A stretch of 64,000 nucleotides of DNA from Acetivibrio thermocellus ATCC 27405 (lineage in GTDB: Bacteria > Bacillota > Clostridia > Acetivibrionales > Acetivibrionaceae), in assembly GCF_000015865.1 (NCBI RefSeq), contig NC_009012.1, forward strand, positions 2,225,081-2,289,080, given 5' to 3'. The position numbers were made by a program, and so were the translations under genes. The notes under the pieces are model-generated. The model saw only the letters and a program-made list of their open reading frames with translations, was not told where the DNA came from and searched no databases. Each line of letters begins with the position of its first letter. Position 1 is the first letter of the stretch. Shown one piece after another: positions 42,267 through 52,389 of the stretch.

Positions 42267-45065
42267 TTACTTTTTTATGTTCTCCATTTTTTTAATTATT
42301 TCTTCATGAATTAATGGATAATCTTCATTCGTATAAATTCGGATGGCTTCACTGAAACACTCCAGAGCCTTTTGGATATTCGCTTTTCTGTCTTCTGACC
42401 CGGCAAGTTTCATATAAACGTCACCCATATCGTGCTTCGTTTTTGCAAAATATAATCCATATTCTTCAATTGAAAAAATCTCATTTGCTTCTTTATAGGC
42501 TTCAATAGACTTTTTTAGGTTGTCTATCCGGTTTTCCTTTTCTGACAATTTCTGGTATATAGTGCCCATGCTATTCATCAAAATTGCATACTGATAAGGA
42601 TAGTTCTCCTTTTTAAAATACGTCAGCGCTGATTCCACCGTTCTTTTAGCCTCTGTAAGATTCTTTACGGTATTATTCACTTCTGAATACTTAAGATAAA
42701 TATTAGCACCTGCAGCTAATGCAATTGACTTATCAAAAACCAAATTACCTTCTTCGAAAACAGATACAGCTTCACGATTTGCAATTAATGCTTTGTTTAA
42801 ATTAACTTCTTTGTTTTCGAAATCTGAAAGGCCTAAATATGAAAGTAACAAAATGTATTGAGCTTTACCATAATAAGGAGACGACCGATGACGATCTAAC
42901 AACTCAATAATGTCATTACATTTTGCTATTGCTTTCTCCAAATTTTCTTTTCTGTTCTCCACTTGAGACTTAATAACATAATTCTCCGCAAGCCCTGTCA
43001 TTGCCTCCAAGTAATATGTCAAAGATGCATCCTTTGTAAAAATTTCCAATGCATTCATATATGCTTTTTCTGCTTGTATACAATTCTCTTTGGTGTTCTC
43101 TATTGAAGCCAGGAAAGTATATGAGTTCCCCAGATATATATTAACTACTCCATACAGATACGGAATATTTTCCTTTCTAAAAACTTTTAAAGCATTGTTG
43201 CACACCTCAACCGATTTATTAAGATGCTTTTTGGGATCTCTTATTTTTGATAGCTCAATATTTGAAAGTGCAATAAGTTCCTGATTATATCCATACAAAA
43301 CAGGATATTTTTCAAAAGAATACACCTTTAAAGCTTCATTAAAACATTCAATTGCTTTTTTGTTGTTTTCTTCTTTATCTTTTATGTATGCCAGTGCAAT
43401 ATACATCTTGCCAAATTCTGAATATGTTTTTGCATATTGATAAGGGTAATTCTTCAACGTATAAATTTTTAAAGCATTATTGAAAGCATTTTGTGCATTG
43501 TTGTAATCTTCTTCCGAACCAGTTATGCCCGCTTTTACCGTATACGCTTCTCCCAAATCAATTTGAACACTTGCATAATTAAAAGGAAACTGACTAATTT
43601 TAAATACCTTCAAAGCTTCTTCATAGGCACTTAGAGCCCTGTCAATATTAACATTCGTCTGTGATAAATAAGACATTAGCAGGTAAGCCTTACCTATATT
43701 AGCATAGGCAACAGCATAATTGTATGAATCACTATCCAATGTATAAACTTTAAGACTTTCTTGCATACACGAAATACATTTATAGTAACTTTCCACATCC
43801 CCATCTTTATTAGCTAAATACATATAATAACTTGCAAGCTGCATGTATGTTGAAGCATATAATATAGGTTTTTCTTCTATTGTAATGTTATCCAACACTT
43901 CATTAAATGCATCAAAAGCGCGTTGCAAATGCTCCACTTCACCACTGAAGTTGAAAAACTGTGTAAGAACTAATCCGTGGCAACTTCTCGCAATAATATA
44001 TTCATCTTTATAGTTTTCAGTATTAAATGTAGTCAATGCCTCCTCAAGAGAATCCAATGATTTTATAATGTTATCTCTAGTGTTCGTTGATGCTGCCATC
44101 CAATAATAAGTTCTTCCTTTTAAGTAATGCAAATATCCACAGTTATACTGATCACCATCTTTTACAAAAATATTCAGCGCCTCATTAAACATTTCCAGCG
44201 CCTTAGCTGTATTCTTCTCAACATCTCTTACAGTTGAAAGAATAAAATATGCACTTCCCATACCTCTGTTAGCCAAAGCTTTTTTATGTGGATATTTATC
44301 TATTGAATCAACTTTTAAAGCTTCTTCATAAAATAAAATGGCTTCCAACGCATTTTGCTCTCTGTTTACTATGCTTGCCAACTCCACATATGCATTACCT
44401 AAATTTATCAAAACATGAATGTATTCCTCCGGATTTTCCTTGGCAGAAATATGTTTGAGAAGTTCCTTATAGCCTCTAATAGCACCTGTATAATTTTTTT
44501 CTACCAGCATTTCATCATTTTCACCAATAATTTTATTAACCGTGTCTATATCATATCTTGGAGATATATTGACAAGAATGTTGCTGCCTAATATAACACT
44601 GTTGTCATTACCTACAATAGTAATACTTTCATTGGTATACTCGTTTAAGTATATTGTTCTTTTGTTTTTGTCCCATTTAACTTTTATGTTGAGACCCGCT
44701 TCAATCACATCAGTGGAAATAAAAATCCTGTCTCTGAAAATAAAAACATCGTCTTTAGAGTTATAGTCTTCACCATATAATTTTACAATATTGCTGCCTA
44801 CCTTTACTTTCACAATTTTACCATCTTTAGCAGCTTCAGCTGACCTTTCCGTACCGTTCCAATTCACCTCAAATCCATACAATTCGAATATTTCCCTCAT
44901 GGGTAAAAATACTTCCTCATCTTTTACATATGGAGGTATGCTAAATTTTATCCCGTTATTATTTATAAGAATATGTACATCCTCTCCCGATGCAAGTACA
45001 GCAACCGAACATATTAATAAAGTAACCACTGAAGCAATAAAAAATATCATTAATTTTCTTTTCAT
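42267..45065 (-). CDS. Secreted stalk-domain protein with long TPR array
   Basis: 932 residues. Signal peptide or N-terminal anchor (KRKLMIFFIASVVTLLICSVAVLASG). About 30-145 is a copper-amine-oxidase-N-like stalk domain (EEVFLPMREIFELYGFEVNWN). Then a short strand motif ITIVGNDNSVILGSNILVNI (about 147-166), shared with the two upstream genes. The rest is about 15 degenerate TPR units of roughly 50 residues (repeated YxxAxxNxGxxYxxLA...NxxKAIExFNEALKIY), a solenoid for protein binding. No catalytic site. Start ATG 45065 with AAGGAG at 9 nt; a longer frame overlaps the preceding gene by 8 bp. Last gene of a three-gene operon. Confidence 0.85.
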   Translation of the reverse strand: MKRKLMIFFIASVVTLLICSVAVLASGEDVHILINNNGIKFSIPPYVKDEEVFLPMREIFELYGFEVNWNGTERSAEAAKDGKIVKVKVGSNIVKLYGEDYNSKDDVFIFRDRIFISTDVIEAGLNIKVKWDKNKRTIYLNEYTNESITIVGNDNSVILGSNILVNISPRYDIDTVNKIIGENDEMLVEKNYTGAIRGYKELLKHISAKENPEEYIHVLINLGNAYVELASIVNREQNALEAILFYEEALKVDSIDKYPHKKALANRGMGSAYFILSTVRDVEKNTAKALEMFNEALNIFVKDGDQYNCGYLHYLKGRTYYWMAASTNTRDNIIKSLDSLEEALTTFNTENYKDEYIIARSCHGLVLTQFFNFSGEVEHLQRAFDAFNEVLDNITIEEKPILYASTYMQLASYYMYLANKDGDVESYYKCISCMQESLKVYTLDSDSYNYAVAYANIGKAYLLMSYLSQTNVNIDRALSAYEEALKVFKISQFPFNYASVQIDLGEAYTVKAGITGSEEDYNNAQNAFNNALKIYTLKNYPYQYAKTYSEFGKMYIALAYIKDKEENNKKAIECFNEALKVYSFEKYPVLYGYNQELIALSNIELSKIRDPKKHLNKSVEVCNNALKVFRKENIPYLYGVVNIYLGNSYTFLASIENTKENCIQAEKAYMNALEIFTKDASLTYYLEAMTGLAENYVIKSQVENRKENLEKAIAKCNDIIELLDRHRSSPYYGKAQYILLLSYLGLSDFENKEVNLNKALIANREAVSVFEEGNLVFDKSIALAAGANIYLKYSEVNNTVKNLTEAKRTVESALTYFKKENYPYQYAILMNSMGTIYQKLSEKENRIDNLKKSIEAYKEANEIFSIEEYGLYFAKTKHDMGDVYMKLAGSEDRKANIQKALECFSEAIRIYTNEDYPLIHEEIIKKMENIKK

Positions 45066-45147
45066 ATACACTACCAACTCCTTTTTTAATACATTTGCAT
45101 ACGCAGTCTCATTAATTTCCTTTCTGCGTCCCAACAAACAGTCAGTA

Positions 45148-46620
45148 TTATTCATCTGAAAATGGCTTTAAAGCCTGTTTATAGCAAAACATAGCCTTTT
45201 TCAGCCATTGTTCATCCGATTCTGCTTTTTTCAAAAGCATATAGGTATTGCCCTGCTCCATATATATCATTGAATATTTCAAAGGATATGTGATAAGCGG
45301 GAAAAATTCCAGACTTTCATTATACGCTTCAACTGCCATTACTAAATTTTGTACATTATTATCTATTGCATACTGCTGCTTGCATAAATCACCGATACAT
45401 TTATAAACCATTGCATAATTTATTGGATAGCTCTCTGCTGTCCATACTTTCAACGCTTTGTTATATGATGTTATTGACTTTTCGTAAAACGTTCCGCTTC
45501 GGTCAATTGTAGAGAATATTTTGTAGATATTTGCCAGGTTGTAGTTTATCTCGGCATAAATATCAGGTCTGCTTTCAATGGTATATAGCTTTAACGCTTT
45601 CTGATAAATACACCATGCTCTTAATAAATTGTATACAGCTTTTCCTCCTTCGCCATTATCTGCACGCGCTATACCCATGTTATAGTAGAGAAGAGCTTTA
45701 TCCAAAAAAGGTACTTCGGACTGTGCTAAAGCAATATCATAACAATTAATGGATTTCAATAAATATTCTTTCTTCCCGGAAATATCAGCTAATCCTTTAT
45801 ATGCATTTCCAAGGTTACATAACATAGTAGCATAATCAAATTCCACTTCCTGTTTATTATAACACTCTAAAGCCTCTTCATAAGAACTTACAGCCAACAA
45901 CAGCTTCTTCTCCCTATCTCTTCTGTCTGCCAACATATAATACGCATTACCGATATTATTCATAATTCTCAAATATATATCGGGATTTTCGTCCTTGGAA
46001 ATCTCATACAGCATTTCTTGGTATATTGAAAGTGCTTCATCAGGATAATTATTTTCCAGCAAGCTGTCAGCACGATCCAACATGCTAAAAAGTGTGTCTG
46101 TTTGACAAGGCTGATGTATATTTGCAATTATACCGTTTCCAAGTATAACAATATTTCTCTTGCCATCTAAACTAATTTTGGTTTTATAATCAGCTGATTG
46201 TATAACAACATTATCCTCACCGTTCCATATAACCTGCTCACCCAGATAGCGTGCTACAAATTGGCTTTCAATTAATACTTTGTCAGAGTCAATAATCACT
46301 TCGCCTTGAAGGTAAATCTCTTGATTGTTCAAAACAACCACATTACTACCCACTTTAAGTATCATCAAATTATTACCTTTAGTACAAACAACCACTTTGT
46401 CAGTTGGTTTCCACTTTAAATTCCATCCCAGTGCTTCCAGTACCGGTCCTGCTTCAATATAAACCAAGCCGTCAATCACTTTTTGCTGTGCATTTGAAAT
46501 ATCCTTTATATCTTCAATTACTATTTTTTTAGTGCCAGCATTAATACATATTAAATTTATTTGAATCGTTATAATTACTATACAAATACAGGTCAACAAC
46601 TTAAAAAGCTTCTTTTCCAT
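45148..46620 (-). CDS. Secreted stalk-domain protein with TPR units
   Basis: 490 residues. Signal peptide (MEKKLFKLLTCICIVIITIQ...), then a stalk domain (about 32-145, with EAGPVLEALGWNLKWKPTDK and VLIESQFVARYLG), then the shared motif ISLDGKRNIVILGNGIIANI (about 149-168), and about six TPR-like units, paralogous to those in the next gene (EALECYNKQ, ALKLYTIESRP). Start ATG 46620 behind AGGGGGATGT; the longer frame enters the HTH gene. Separated from the HTH gene by 28 bp and from the next TPR gene by 82 bp. Confidence 0.83.
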   Translation of the reverse strand: MEKKLFKLLTCICIVIITIQINLICINAGTKKIVIEDIKDISNAQQKVIDGLVYIEAGPVLEALGWNLKWKPTDKVVVCTKGNNLMILKVGSNVVVLNNQEIYLQGEVIIDSDKVLIESQFVARYLGEQVIWNGEDNVVIQSADYKTKISLDGKRNIVILGNGIIANIHQPCQTDTLFSMLDRADSLLENNYPDEALSIYQEMLYEISKDENPDIYLRIMNNIGNAYYMLADRRDREKKLLLAVSSYEEALECYNKQEVEFDYATMLCNLGNAYKGLADISGKKEYLLKSINCYDIALAQSEVPFLDKALLYYNMGIARADNGEGGKAVYNLLRAWCIYQKALKLYTIESRPDIYAEINYNLANIYKIFSTIDRSGTFYEKSITSYNKALKVWTAESYPINYAMVYKCIGDLCKQQYAIDNNVQNLVMAVEAYNESLEFFPLITYPLKYSMIYMEQGNTYMLLKKAESDEQWLKKAMFCYKQALKPFSDE

Positions 46621-46648
46621 ACATCCCCCTTCAATACGATATATCATC

Positions 46649-47896
46649 TCAATTTGAATCGCTCTTATTTTCATAATTGAAAAATATATTATGTCCATTA
46701 ATTATGTTGTTGTTATCGCCATTAATAACTATTGAACTGTTTATTAAACCATTATTGACATCAACAACTGTCGAATTGTCTATTGTATTGTCCTTTATAT
46801 ACTGGTTTGCTTCACTGACAGCCTCTTTCTTTTCTTCTTTATTTTCCTCTTTGTTTTTGTCTTTATTTTTCTTTTCACTTTCTTCTTTTTTCTCTTTGCT
46901 CTCACTTTCATTTTCTCTTTTGCTTTCTTCTATATTTTTATTTTTTCCTTCATCTTCTCCTTTGTTTTCCTCTATGACATTATCATTGCTAAAACAAACA
47001 TCTGATTCATTATTTTCTTTGACAGTACTCTCTTTCTGATTTGAGTTATCATAATTATTTTGTTTTATTACTTCCAATTTCGGATTTAAGTTGTCCAAAG
47101 ATGAAAATTCTTTTGCCAAACTCTCCACGGCATATACTTCCGGCACTTTATCTGTTAATTTCAAGCTGTTTACCATTTGAATAACACACAAACTTGAAAT
47201 AATCCCTACAATAACAGTACCAATCAAGCTTTTTGCAGTAATACGTCCTTTCACTTTACCAGCTTTGTCTGTTGCAATATAATTCTCATTCCTGTTGATA
47301 TGTATGTCCGGACTTTCCGTATTCTTAAGGCTTCTATCCTTCTTTTTTAAAAGCCGCATATTAAACTCAACTATTCCGGAATATGTTCCTTCCATATCTT
47401 CTGAGGATACAATAACAGCGTTGTCAAGAACTATATTTTTACCACTACTGTCAGACCCTTCTTTTTCATCAGTCCCACTGATACCACATAAATTGCCACT
47501 AAATTTGTCATTGATTTGCTTGTTGCTGCGGTTAACAGTTTTGGCAATCCTCAATACTTCCGACAGAAAATTCTTAAAATCTTCTATGCTTAACAATGAT
47601 TCTTTAATTTCATTGTCAATAGTGATATCTTTGTCAATAATGGAATTTCGAATTAAATCTTCGAGAGCGCTTCTAAGTATCTTATGCTGGTTTCCTGTCA
47701 TCTCATTTACTGTAAAGGTAACAATCTTTTCAATGTCATCATTACTGGGCAATGCTCTTCCGATCTTCCATTTGGAAATGATAGATGGGTCTTTAAATAG
47801 ATAACTATCAGCAAAAAAACCGGCCCTCTTATTGGCAACACTAAATATTACTTCCAGAACTTCTCTAAGACTCAAGTCGCTTTTTTTCATCTTCAT
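46649..47896 (-). CDS. Membrane-anchored HTH protein, first gene of the stalk-TPR operon
   Basis: 415 residues. N-terminal HTH-like region (about 5-70: SLREVLEVIFSVANKRAG, then PSIISKWKIGRALPSNDDIEKIV). A hydrophilic stretch follows, then one membrane span (about 225-248, LIGTVIVGIISSLCVIQMV), so the C-terminal half should be outside. This half is low in complexity (Glu/Lys/Asn rich, about 300-370) and ends with the motif SIVINGDNNNIINGHNIFFN. The topology is that of CadC/ToxR-like membrane-bound one-component regulators; the DNA-binding assignment is moderate. Start ATG 47896 with AGGGGGAAG. Co-transcribed with two secreted TPR proteins that share the C-terminal motif, so these may be its external partners. 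Confidence 0.65.
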   Translation of the reverse strand: MKMKKSDLSLREVLEVIFSVANKRAGFFADSYLFKDPSIISKWKIGRALPSNDDIEKIVTFTVNEMTGNQHKILRSALEDLIRNSIIDKDITIDNEIKESLLSIEDFKNFLSEVLRIAKTVNRSNKQINDKFSGNLCGISGTDEKEGSDSSGKNIVLDNAVIVSSEDMEGTYSGIVEFNMRLLKKKDRSLKNTESPDIHINRNENYIATDKAGKVKGRITAKSLIGTVIVGIISSLCVIQMVNSLKLTDKVPEVYAVESLAKEFSSLDNLNPKLEVIKQNNYDNSNQKESTVKENNESDVCFSNDNVIEENKGEDEGKNKNIEESKRENESESKEKKEESEKKNKDKNKEENKEEKKEAVSEANQYIKDNTIDNSTVVDVNNGLINSSIVINGDNNNIINGHNIFFNYENKSDSN

Positions 47897-48230
47897 TCTT
47901 CCCCCTAAAATATAAAAAAACAAAAACATCCAATTTTACGGCTGAGAATATGCTTCAAACATGATTACTATATATCAAATTCAATTATACACTACAACAA
48001 AGCAGATTTCATCCTTTTTTAAAACCTTTCCCCATGGTGTATTTTAGACTTTATATTTTACATTGTCCAAATGCTTTAAAGCCTTATTTCCCCATATTTA
48101 TTATAATATAATAATTTCGAAAGACAAATCAAAATTGATTTACAAAACAAAAAAGAATTATTTAAGAAAGGCCCCGCATATATCCATTAATCAGGTTATA
48201 CACGGGGCCATAAAACCTCCCTAAAAATTC
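47897..48230. other. Intergenic region upstream of the HTH gene
   Basis: 334 bp. The HTH operon promoter should lie near 47940-48060, where AT-rich sequence is found. It also holds the terminator of the SLH protein gene at 48170-48209. No ORF. Confidence 0.45.
48170..48209 (-). terminator. Terminator of the SLH/CBM6-like protein gene
   Basis: Stem GGCCCCG...CGGGGCC with an extended ATA-rich upper part. On the minus strand it is followed by TTTCTTAAATAATTCTTTTTT. 22 bp after the stop at 48231. Confidence 0.85.
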
Positions 48231-51200
48231 CTATTTTATTTTATATATTGCCTCATCTGAGAATGCAAGCCTTCTACGGGAAACCGGATCAATTACCTCT
48301 ATCTTTCCGGCAACCTCATAACTGCCACTGTCAAGGTTCTTTAAAGATATATTCAGCCTGATTTTTTCAGTTGGCTTCGTAATCAGCGTGTCTTCTATAA
48401 TAACCTTCAGATACAGAACACCCTTATTGTCAACCAAGTACTTGTAATTGTAACCTTCCAGCGGCGGTGTATTTCCGTCCGTCAGAAGCTCAATATTGTC
48501 TATAACGGTTTCCGGATCAATAAAGCTTCCATCCTTTTTAATTTTTATATTAAGCTCATAATCCTCGGTTCTAAGGTCACTGTCCGGTTCCTCCGGTGCG
48601 TTGATTGTCACATCGAAAGAAGCTTCACTTCCGTTATTCCTCCGTCCTGAGAATATCGGCTCCTCAACCCTTACGTTATTCAGTCTGTACAACGTTTCAG
48701 CCATGTCGCGGGTATACTTCACACCCGATTCACTTGCTTTTATCGTAAAGTCATAGCAGCGGAGGTTTGTTCTCTTGATGTTGAATTTATATGTCACTAC
48801 TTCCGTCTGATTGGGCTCAAGTTCAATTTTCTTCGGATATCCGTTTTCATCCAAAGCCTTAATCCATGGATGAGTCTGTTTGTAATTCTTAAAGTCGCTC
48901 GTTGGTACAAGATTCCAAAGTTTAGGATCATATTCATATGTAACGTCATAAATCTGTTTCTTTGCTCCATTGTTTGTGAATGTGGCTTCCACGGAAAACT
49001 CACTGCCTCCGTCCCACTGGTTGACAGTTGTTTCATCGAAGCTTACATCTATCTTGGACATCCAACCCAAAAGATTGTAGCAGAATTTGTAGTCTTCAAC
49101 GGCTTTTCCGCCACCGCGGTCCACAAATTTTGTTATACCGCATCCAATATCATTTGTGCTAATTACAATTCTTCCGTCAGGCGCATCCTCATTCTCTATA
49201 TTTCTTACCGCCATGTTGGGAAGTATTTCGCCTGTGTCGGTATTCTCTATGTTGAGAATTACAATATCATCAGGCTGCAATTCATCAAGATACCTGTTGT
49301 CATCGTTGAGCCATTCCTCACCGTCGCCCAGCATTGATATCTCGCTGTTCTTGTTGTATATACCCGGTGCAAATACACGGGATGTTTTCTCCGGATTGAT
49401 TCTGAAAATATTGTCAAACAACGGATGCATTTTCCCTTCGTCGTCTAAAACAGGTATCTGAGGATACTTGCGGTTATGACCCGGATGCAGCGACACAAAC
49501 TTAACTTCTTCCGTAAAACCGTCTCCGGATTCAATTTCAAGCCCTTTGCAGTTTTCCCACCATAACTGGCCGCCGGCTTTCAGGAACGCCTTGACTTTGT
49601 CCTGGACATCCTTTGAATATGTTATTTTACCATGGGATGTCTGGAACAGAAGGTCATAGTCTTTTGCAATCTTTTCCGGTGTCAAATTCGGGTCGTCCAG
49701 ATGAACCTCCCAATATTTGAAGAACTTCGACTTATTTATATTTTCACTGTATCCGACCGTGCCAAGATAAGTTATATCGGCTTCAAGATCGGTTTGTGCC
49801 CTGGCCACGCTCCTGAGGTCGTTGAAATATGCGCAGAAATCACTGTGGCTTTGGTTGTCAATTCCCGGAATCTTGGATGAGTTAAGGTGCATTATATCTT
49901 TGTATTCACTCTTGTCAAAGGCAGGCGGATGAGGATTCACCAACTCCCAATCCATCGGCTTGTTTATGTTCCTGTTCAAAAGCTCCATTAAAGTAAAGTC
50001 AGGATTTGGGTCATTCACCGGTATATTGTTTATTGAATCCCATGCCGGTGCCGGCAAAATAAGAATTCCCACATTTATATTTCTCTTCCTGGCTGTTATC
50101 CTCGGTACAGGAATTTTCTCTCCCCTTTTCGGCTTTACAAAATTGTTTTCGTCAAGATTTAAGGCATTGTATATAAATGCCGCCGCCTCTCCTCTCGTTA
50201 CAGGATTTTGAGGATTTAAGTAACCAAACTGGTCACCTTTCATCAGACCCTTTTCCAAAGCCAATTCTACAAAATACCTGAAGGAATCCGTAATCTTGTC
50301 GGCATCTTTGTCCTTATACTTGTTCAACATTGCTGAAGGTTCAAGATACGGATCCAGTACAAACACCTTGCCGTCTTCATTATAGTCAAGACGCCTTGCC
50401 CCTATAATCGCCATAGCAAACTCTTCGCGTCTTACTTTCTTTTTCTCCTCGTACTCCTTTGCACTGTAAGGAACACGGGTATTAACATCATATCTTAGCA
50501 TTTTTTCTTTAAAGAAATAGTTGTAATAAGCGCTCATATAGGGATAAGCCCAAAAACTCGGAGGCACATCCGACAGGTTTCTGTACTTTTCCGGATTGAA
50601 TTCCTTGTCATTTTCTGCAATGGACACCTTCATGACATTAAACATCATATATGCCACATGCTCGCCGATTATATGGTCCTGCGGCTTAAACATGTCATTG
50701 CCCTTGCCGAATATAACTCCCCGGCTTGCGAGCTCCATTACAGGAATATAAAACCAGTCTTTGATTTTTACATCGGAAAAAGCTTTGGAATACGTTATCT
50801 TGTTGATTTCCAAACCGGCCAGAGATACAATACCTTGTCTGGATTTGCATTCAATTTTCAGCTTTCCGTCATCCAAAACCTTTGTGATGTACGGTCCTTT
50901 TTTCTCCCAATCAAGTCCCGACTCCTCGGTGTCAATGGTATCCACCAGCGTACCATTGATATAAAGGTCAAATATCTGACGATTTTTCTTGCGGAACTCT
51001 ACAGGATGGATATAAACTTCGTAGACATTGTTTTTATCAAGAGAGGCCTCAAGATTTACATTGTATCCTTTTACACTTGTTTTGGCAAAATTCTGAAGAT
51101 TTCTGTCGGTTATTTCTTTTGATTCTTCCGGTTCAAATACAAACCAGTCAACTTTGGATATTAAAGTACCGTTCTTATCATCGGTCAAATATAACTCATG

Positions 51201-52103
51201 AATTCCCGTAACAGGCTTTTCAACGCGCCCTTCCACTTCTCCGGCGCCGTTTGTGCCGTCAACAGTTGCTATAACATCTCCTGATGGACTGTCAAGCCTT
51301 ACATTTATTATTCCGCTTATGCTTCCTGAAAGGTGCATTTTAAACCTGGTTGGAATACTTTCCTTCCCAAAATCAATGAACTTGTACAAATAGGCTCCGT
51401 CAACCGCTCCGTCACGGCTTTTTGTCATTACCGGCTCATACGGGCTCTTTGTAAACCTGAACCAGTTGACGTTGAAAAGACCGTCCCTTTCTCCGGCAAA
51501 GCCCATATACAAAGTATGTACGCCTTCAACACTTTTATTTAGTTCGCAGTAAACTTCTTCATACTTTTCCCATCCTCCGGTGTTTTCTACGCGGCATCGT
51601 CCAACCACTTCCGCCGAAATTGAGTCAAGGCGAAGTTCAATATATCCTCCTTCAGTGTCACTTGAAACCCTTGCTATAAAACCTTTTGTTCCTTTTGGAA
51701 AATATACATTATAATAAGCTGTATAGTCTCCATTGGCTATATACGCCAGGTTCTTTGTGCCTCCCTCATCCGGGCAGTCTTCGATTTCCAGTCCATGGTT
51801 TTCATCGCAATTCTCTGCCTGAATAACCGAGAGAGCATTGATTGTTCCGGTGGGATATGCGGAATCAGAAGGCCCCTTGACCTCCACTTTAAGGTTGCTG
51901 TAAGCCGACTGCTTTTTAAAATTGGTACCGCCATGGCTGACATCTTCATTGCTTCCGAGATTTACCGCCATGACCGGCGTTGAAGTCCTGGTACAATAAG
52001 GTTTCACAGTTTCCGCCGCAAAGGTGGTTACTGCAAAGTTGCCGGCAATGAAACCCAAAACCAGCACTAAAGCAATTATCTTCCGTAGTTTTCCCCTTCT
52101 CAT
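48231..52103 (-). CDS. Large surface protein with CBM6-like and S-layer homology domains
   Basis: 1290 residues. Signal peptide (1-29, ALVLVLGFIAGNFAVTTFA). Two carbohydrate-binding CBM6-like units (about 65-215: SVIQAENCDENHG ... FNVNWFRF; about 230-325: VRLDSPSGDVIATV ... SKVDWFVF). An SLH region (about 430-660: AFSDVKIKDWFYIPVMELASRG, LSDVPPSFWAYPYM and LNPQNPVTRGEAAAFIYNAL) binds cell-wall polymers. About 690-1020 is a region with NVGILILPAPAW, LLFQTSHGKITYSKDVQDKVKAFLKAGG, resembling ThuA/DUF4159-type domains, and two C-terminal Ig-like parts (from about 1030). A cell-surface protein bound to S-layer attachment polymers and probably to polysaccharide. SLH in the middle instead of at an end is unusual. 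RBS GAGGAAG upstream. Monocistronic. Confidence 0.85.
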   Translation of the reverse strand: MRRGKLRKIIALVLVLGFIAGNFAVTTFAAETVKPYCTRTSTPVMAVNLGSNEDVSHGGTNFKKQSAYSNLKVEVKGPSDSAYPTGTINALSVIQAENCDENHGLEIEDCPDEGGTKNLAYIANGDYTAYYNVYFPKGTKGFIARVSSDTEGGYIELRLDSISAEVVGRCRVENTGGWEKYEEVYCELNKSVEGVHTLYMGFAGERDGLFNVNWFRFTKSPYEPVMTKSRDGAVDGAYLYKFIDFGKESIPTRFKMHLSGSISGIINVRLDSPSGDVIATVDGTNGAGEVEGRVEKPVTGIHELYLTDDKNGTLISKVDWFVFEPEESKEITDRNLQNFAKTSVKGYNVNLEASLDKNNVYEVYIHPVEFRKKNRQIFDLYINGTLVDTIDTEESGLDWEKKGPYITKVLDDGKLKIECKSRQGIVSLAGLEINKITYSKAFSDVKIKDWFYIPVMELASRGVIFGKGNDMFKPQDHIIGEHVAYMMFNVMKVSIAENDKEFNPEKYRNLSDVPPSFWAYPYMSAYYNYFFKEKMLRYDVNTRVPYSAKEYEEKKKVRREEFAMAIIGARRLDYNEDGKVFVLDPYLEPSAMLNKYKDKDADKITDSFRYFVELALEKGLMKGDQFGYLNPQNPVTRGEAAAFIYNALNLDENNFVKPKRGEKIPVPRITARKRNINVGILILPAPAWDSINNIPVNDPNPDFTLMELLNRNINKPMDWELVNPHPPAFDKSEYKDIMHLNSSKIPGIDNQSHSDFCAYFNDLRSVARAQTDLEADITYLGTVGYSENINKSKFFKYWEVHLDDPNLTPEKIAKDYDLLFQTSHGKITYSKDVQDKVKAFLKAGGQLWWENCKGLEIESGDGFTEEVKFVSLHPGHNRKYPQIPVLDDEGKMHPLFDNIFRINPEKTSRVFAPGIYNKNSEISMLGDGEEWLNDDNRYLDELQPDDIVILNIENTDTGEILPNMAVRNIENEDAPDGRIVISTNDIGCGITKFVDRGGGKAVEDYKFCYNLLGWMSKIDVSFDETTVNQWDGGSEFSVEATFTNNGAKKQIYDVTYEYDPKLWNLVPTSDFKNYKQTHPWIKALDENGYPKKIELEPNQTEVVTYKFNIKRTNLRCYDFTIKASESGVKYTRDMAETLYRLNNVRVEEPIFSGRRNNGSEASFDVTINAPEEPDSDLRTEDYELNIKIKKDGSFIDPETVIDNIELLTDGNTPPLEGYNYKYLVDNKGVLYLKVIIEDTLITKPTEKIRLNISLKNLDSGSYEVAGKIEVIDPVSRRRLAFSDEAIYKIK

Positions 52104-52303
52104 CTTTGTCTTCCTCCCCCTTTGTCATAAATTTAAATTAGATAAGATATGGCAAATTAACACTGCCTTTACATTTTACCAAACAATCACAGTTTTTTAA
52201 AGATTTAAACACAGCACGGCAAAACAAATAAAAATTGATTTGGCTAGAGATAATATTCGTTAAAAGTTTTAAAAATAAGGTATACAAAAAAGTATACAAT
52301 AAA

Positions 52304-52338
52304 GAAAGGATATCCGCCCTATAAACGGTTATCCTTTC
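52304..52338 (-). terminator. Terminator of the stalk lipoprotein gene
   Basis: Stem GAAAGGATA with its complement around a 17-base loop. On the minus strand it is followed by TTTATTG and a T-run, about 50 bp after the stop at 52390. Confidence 0.75.
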
Positions 52339-52389
52339 TCTTCGGATAAAAAAGCTTCTTAAAACTTTATTTTACGCATCAATTAAGTA

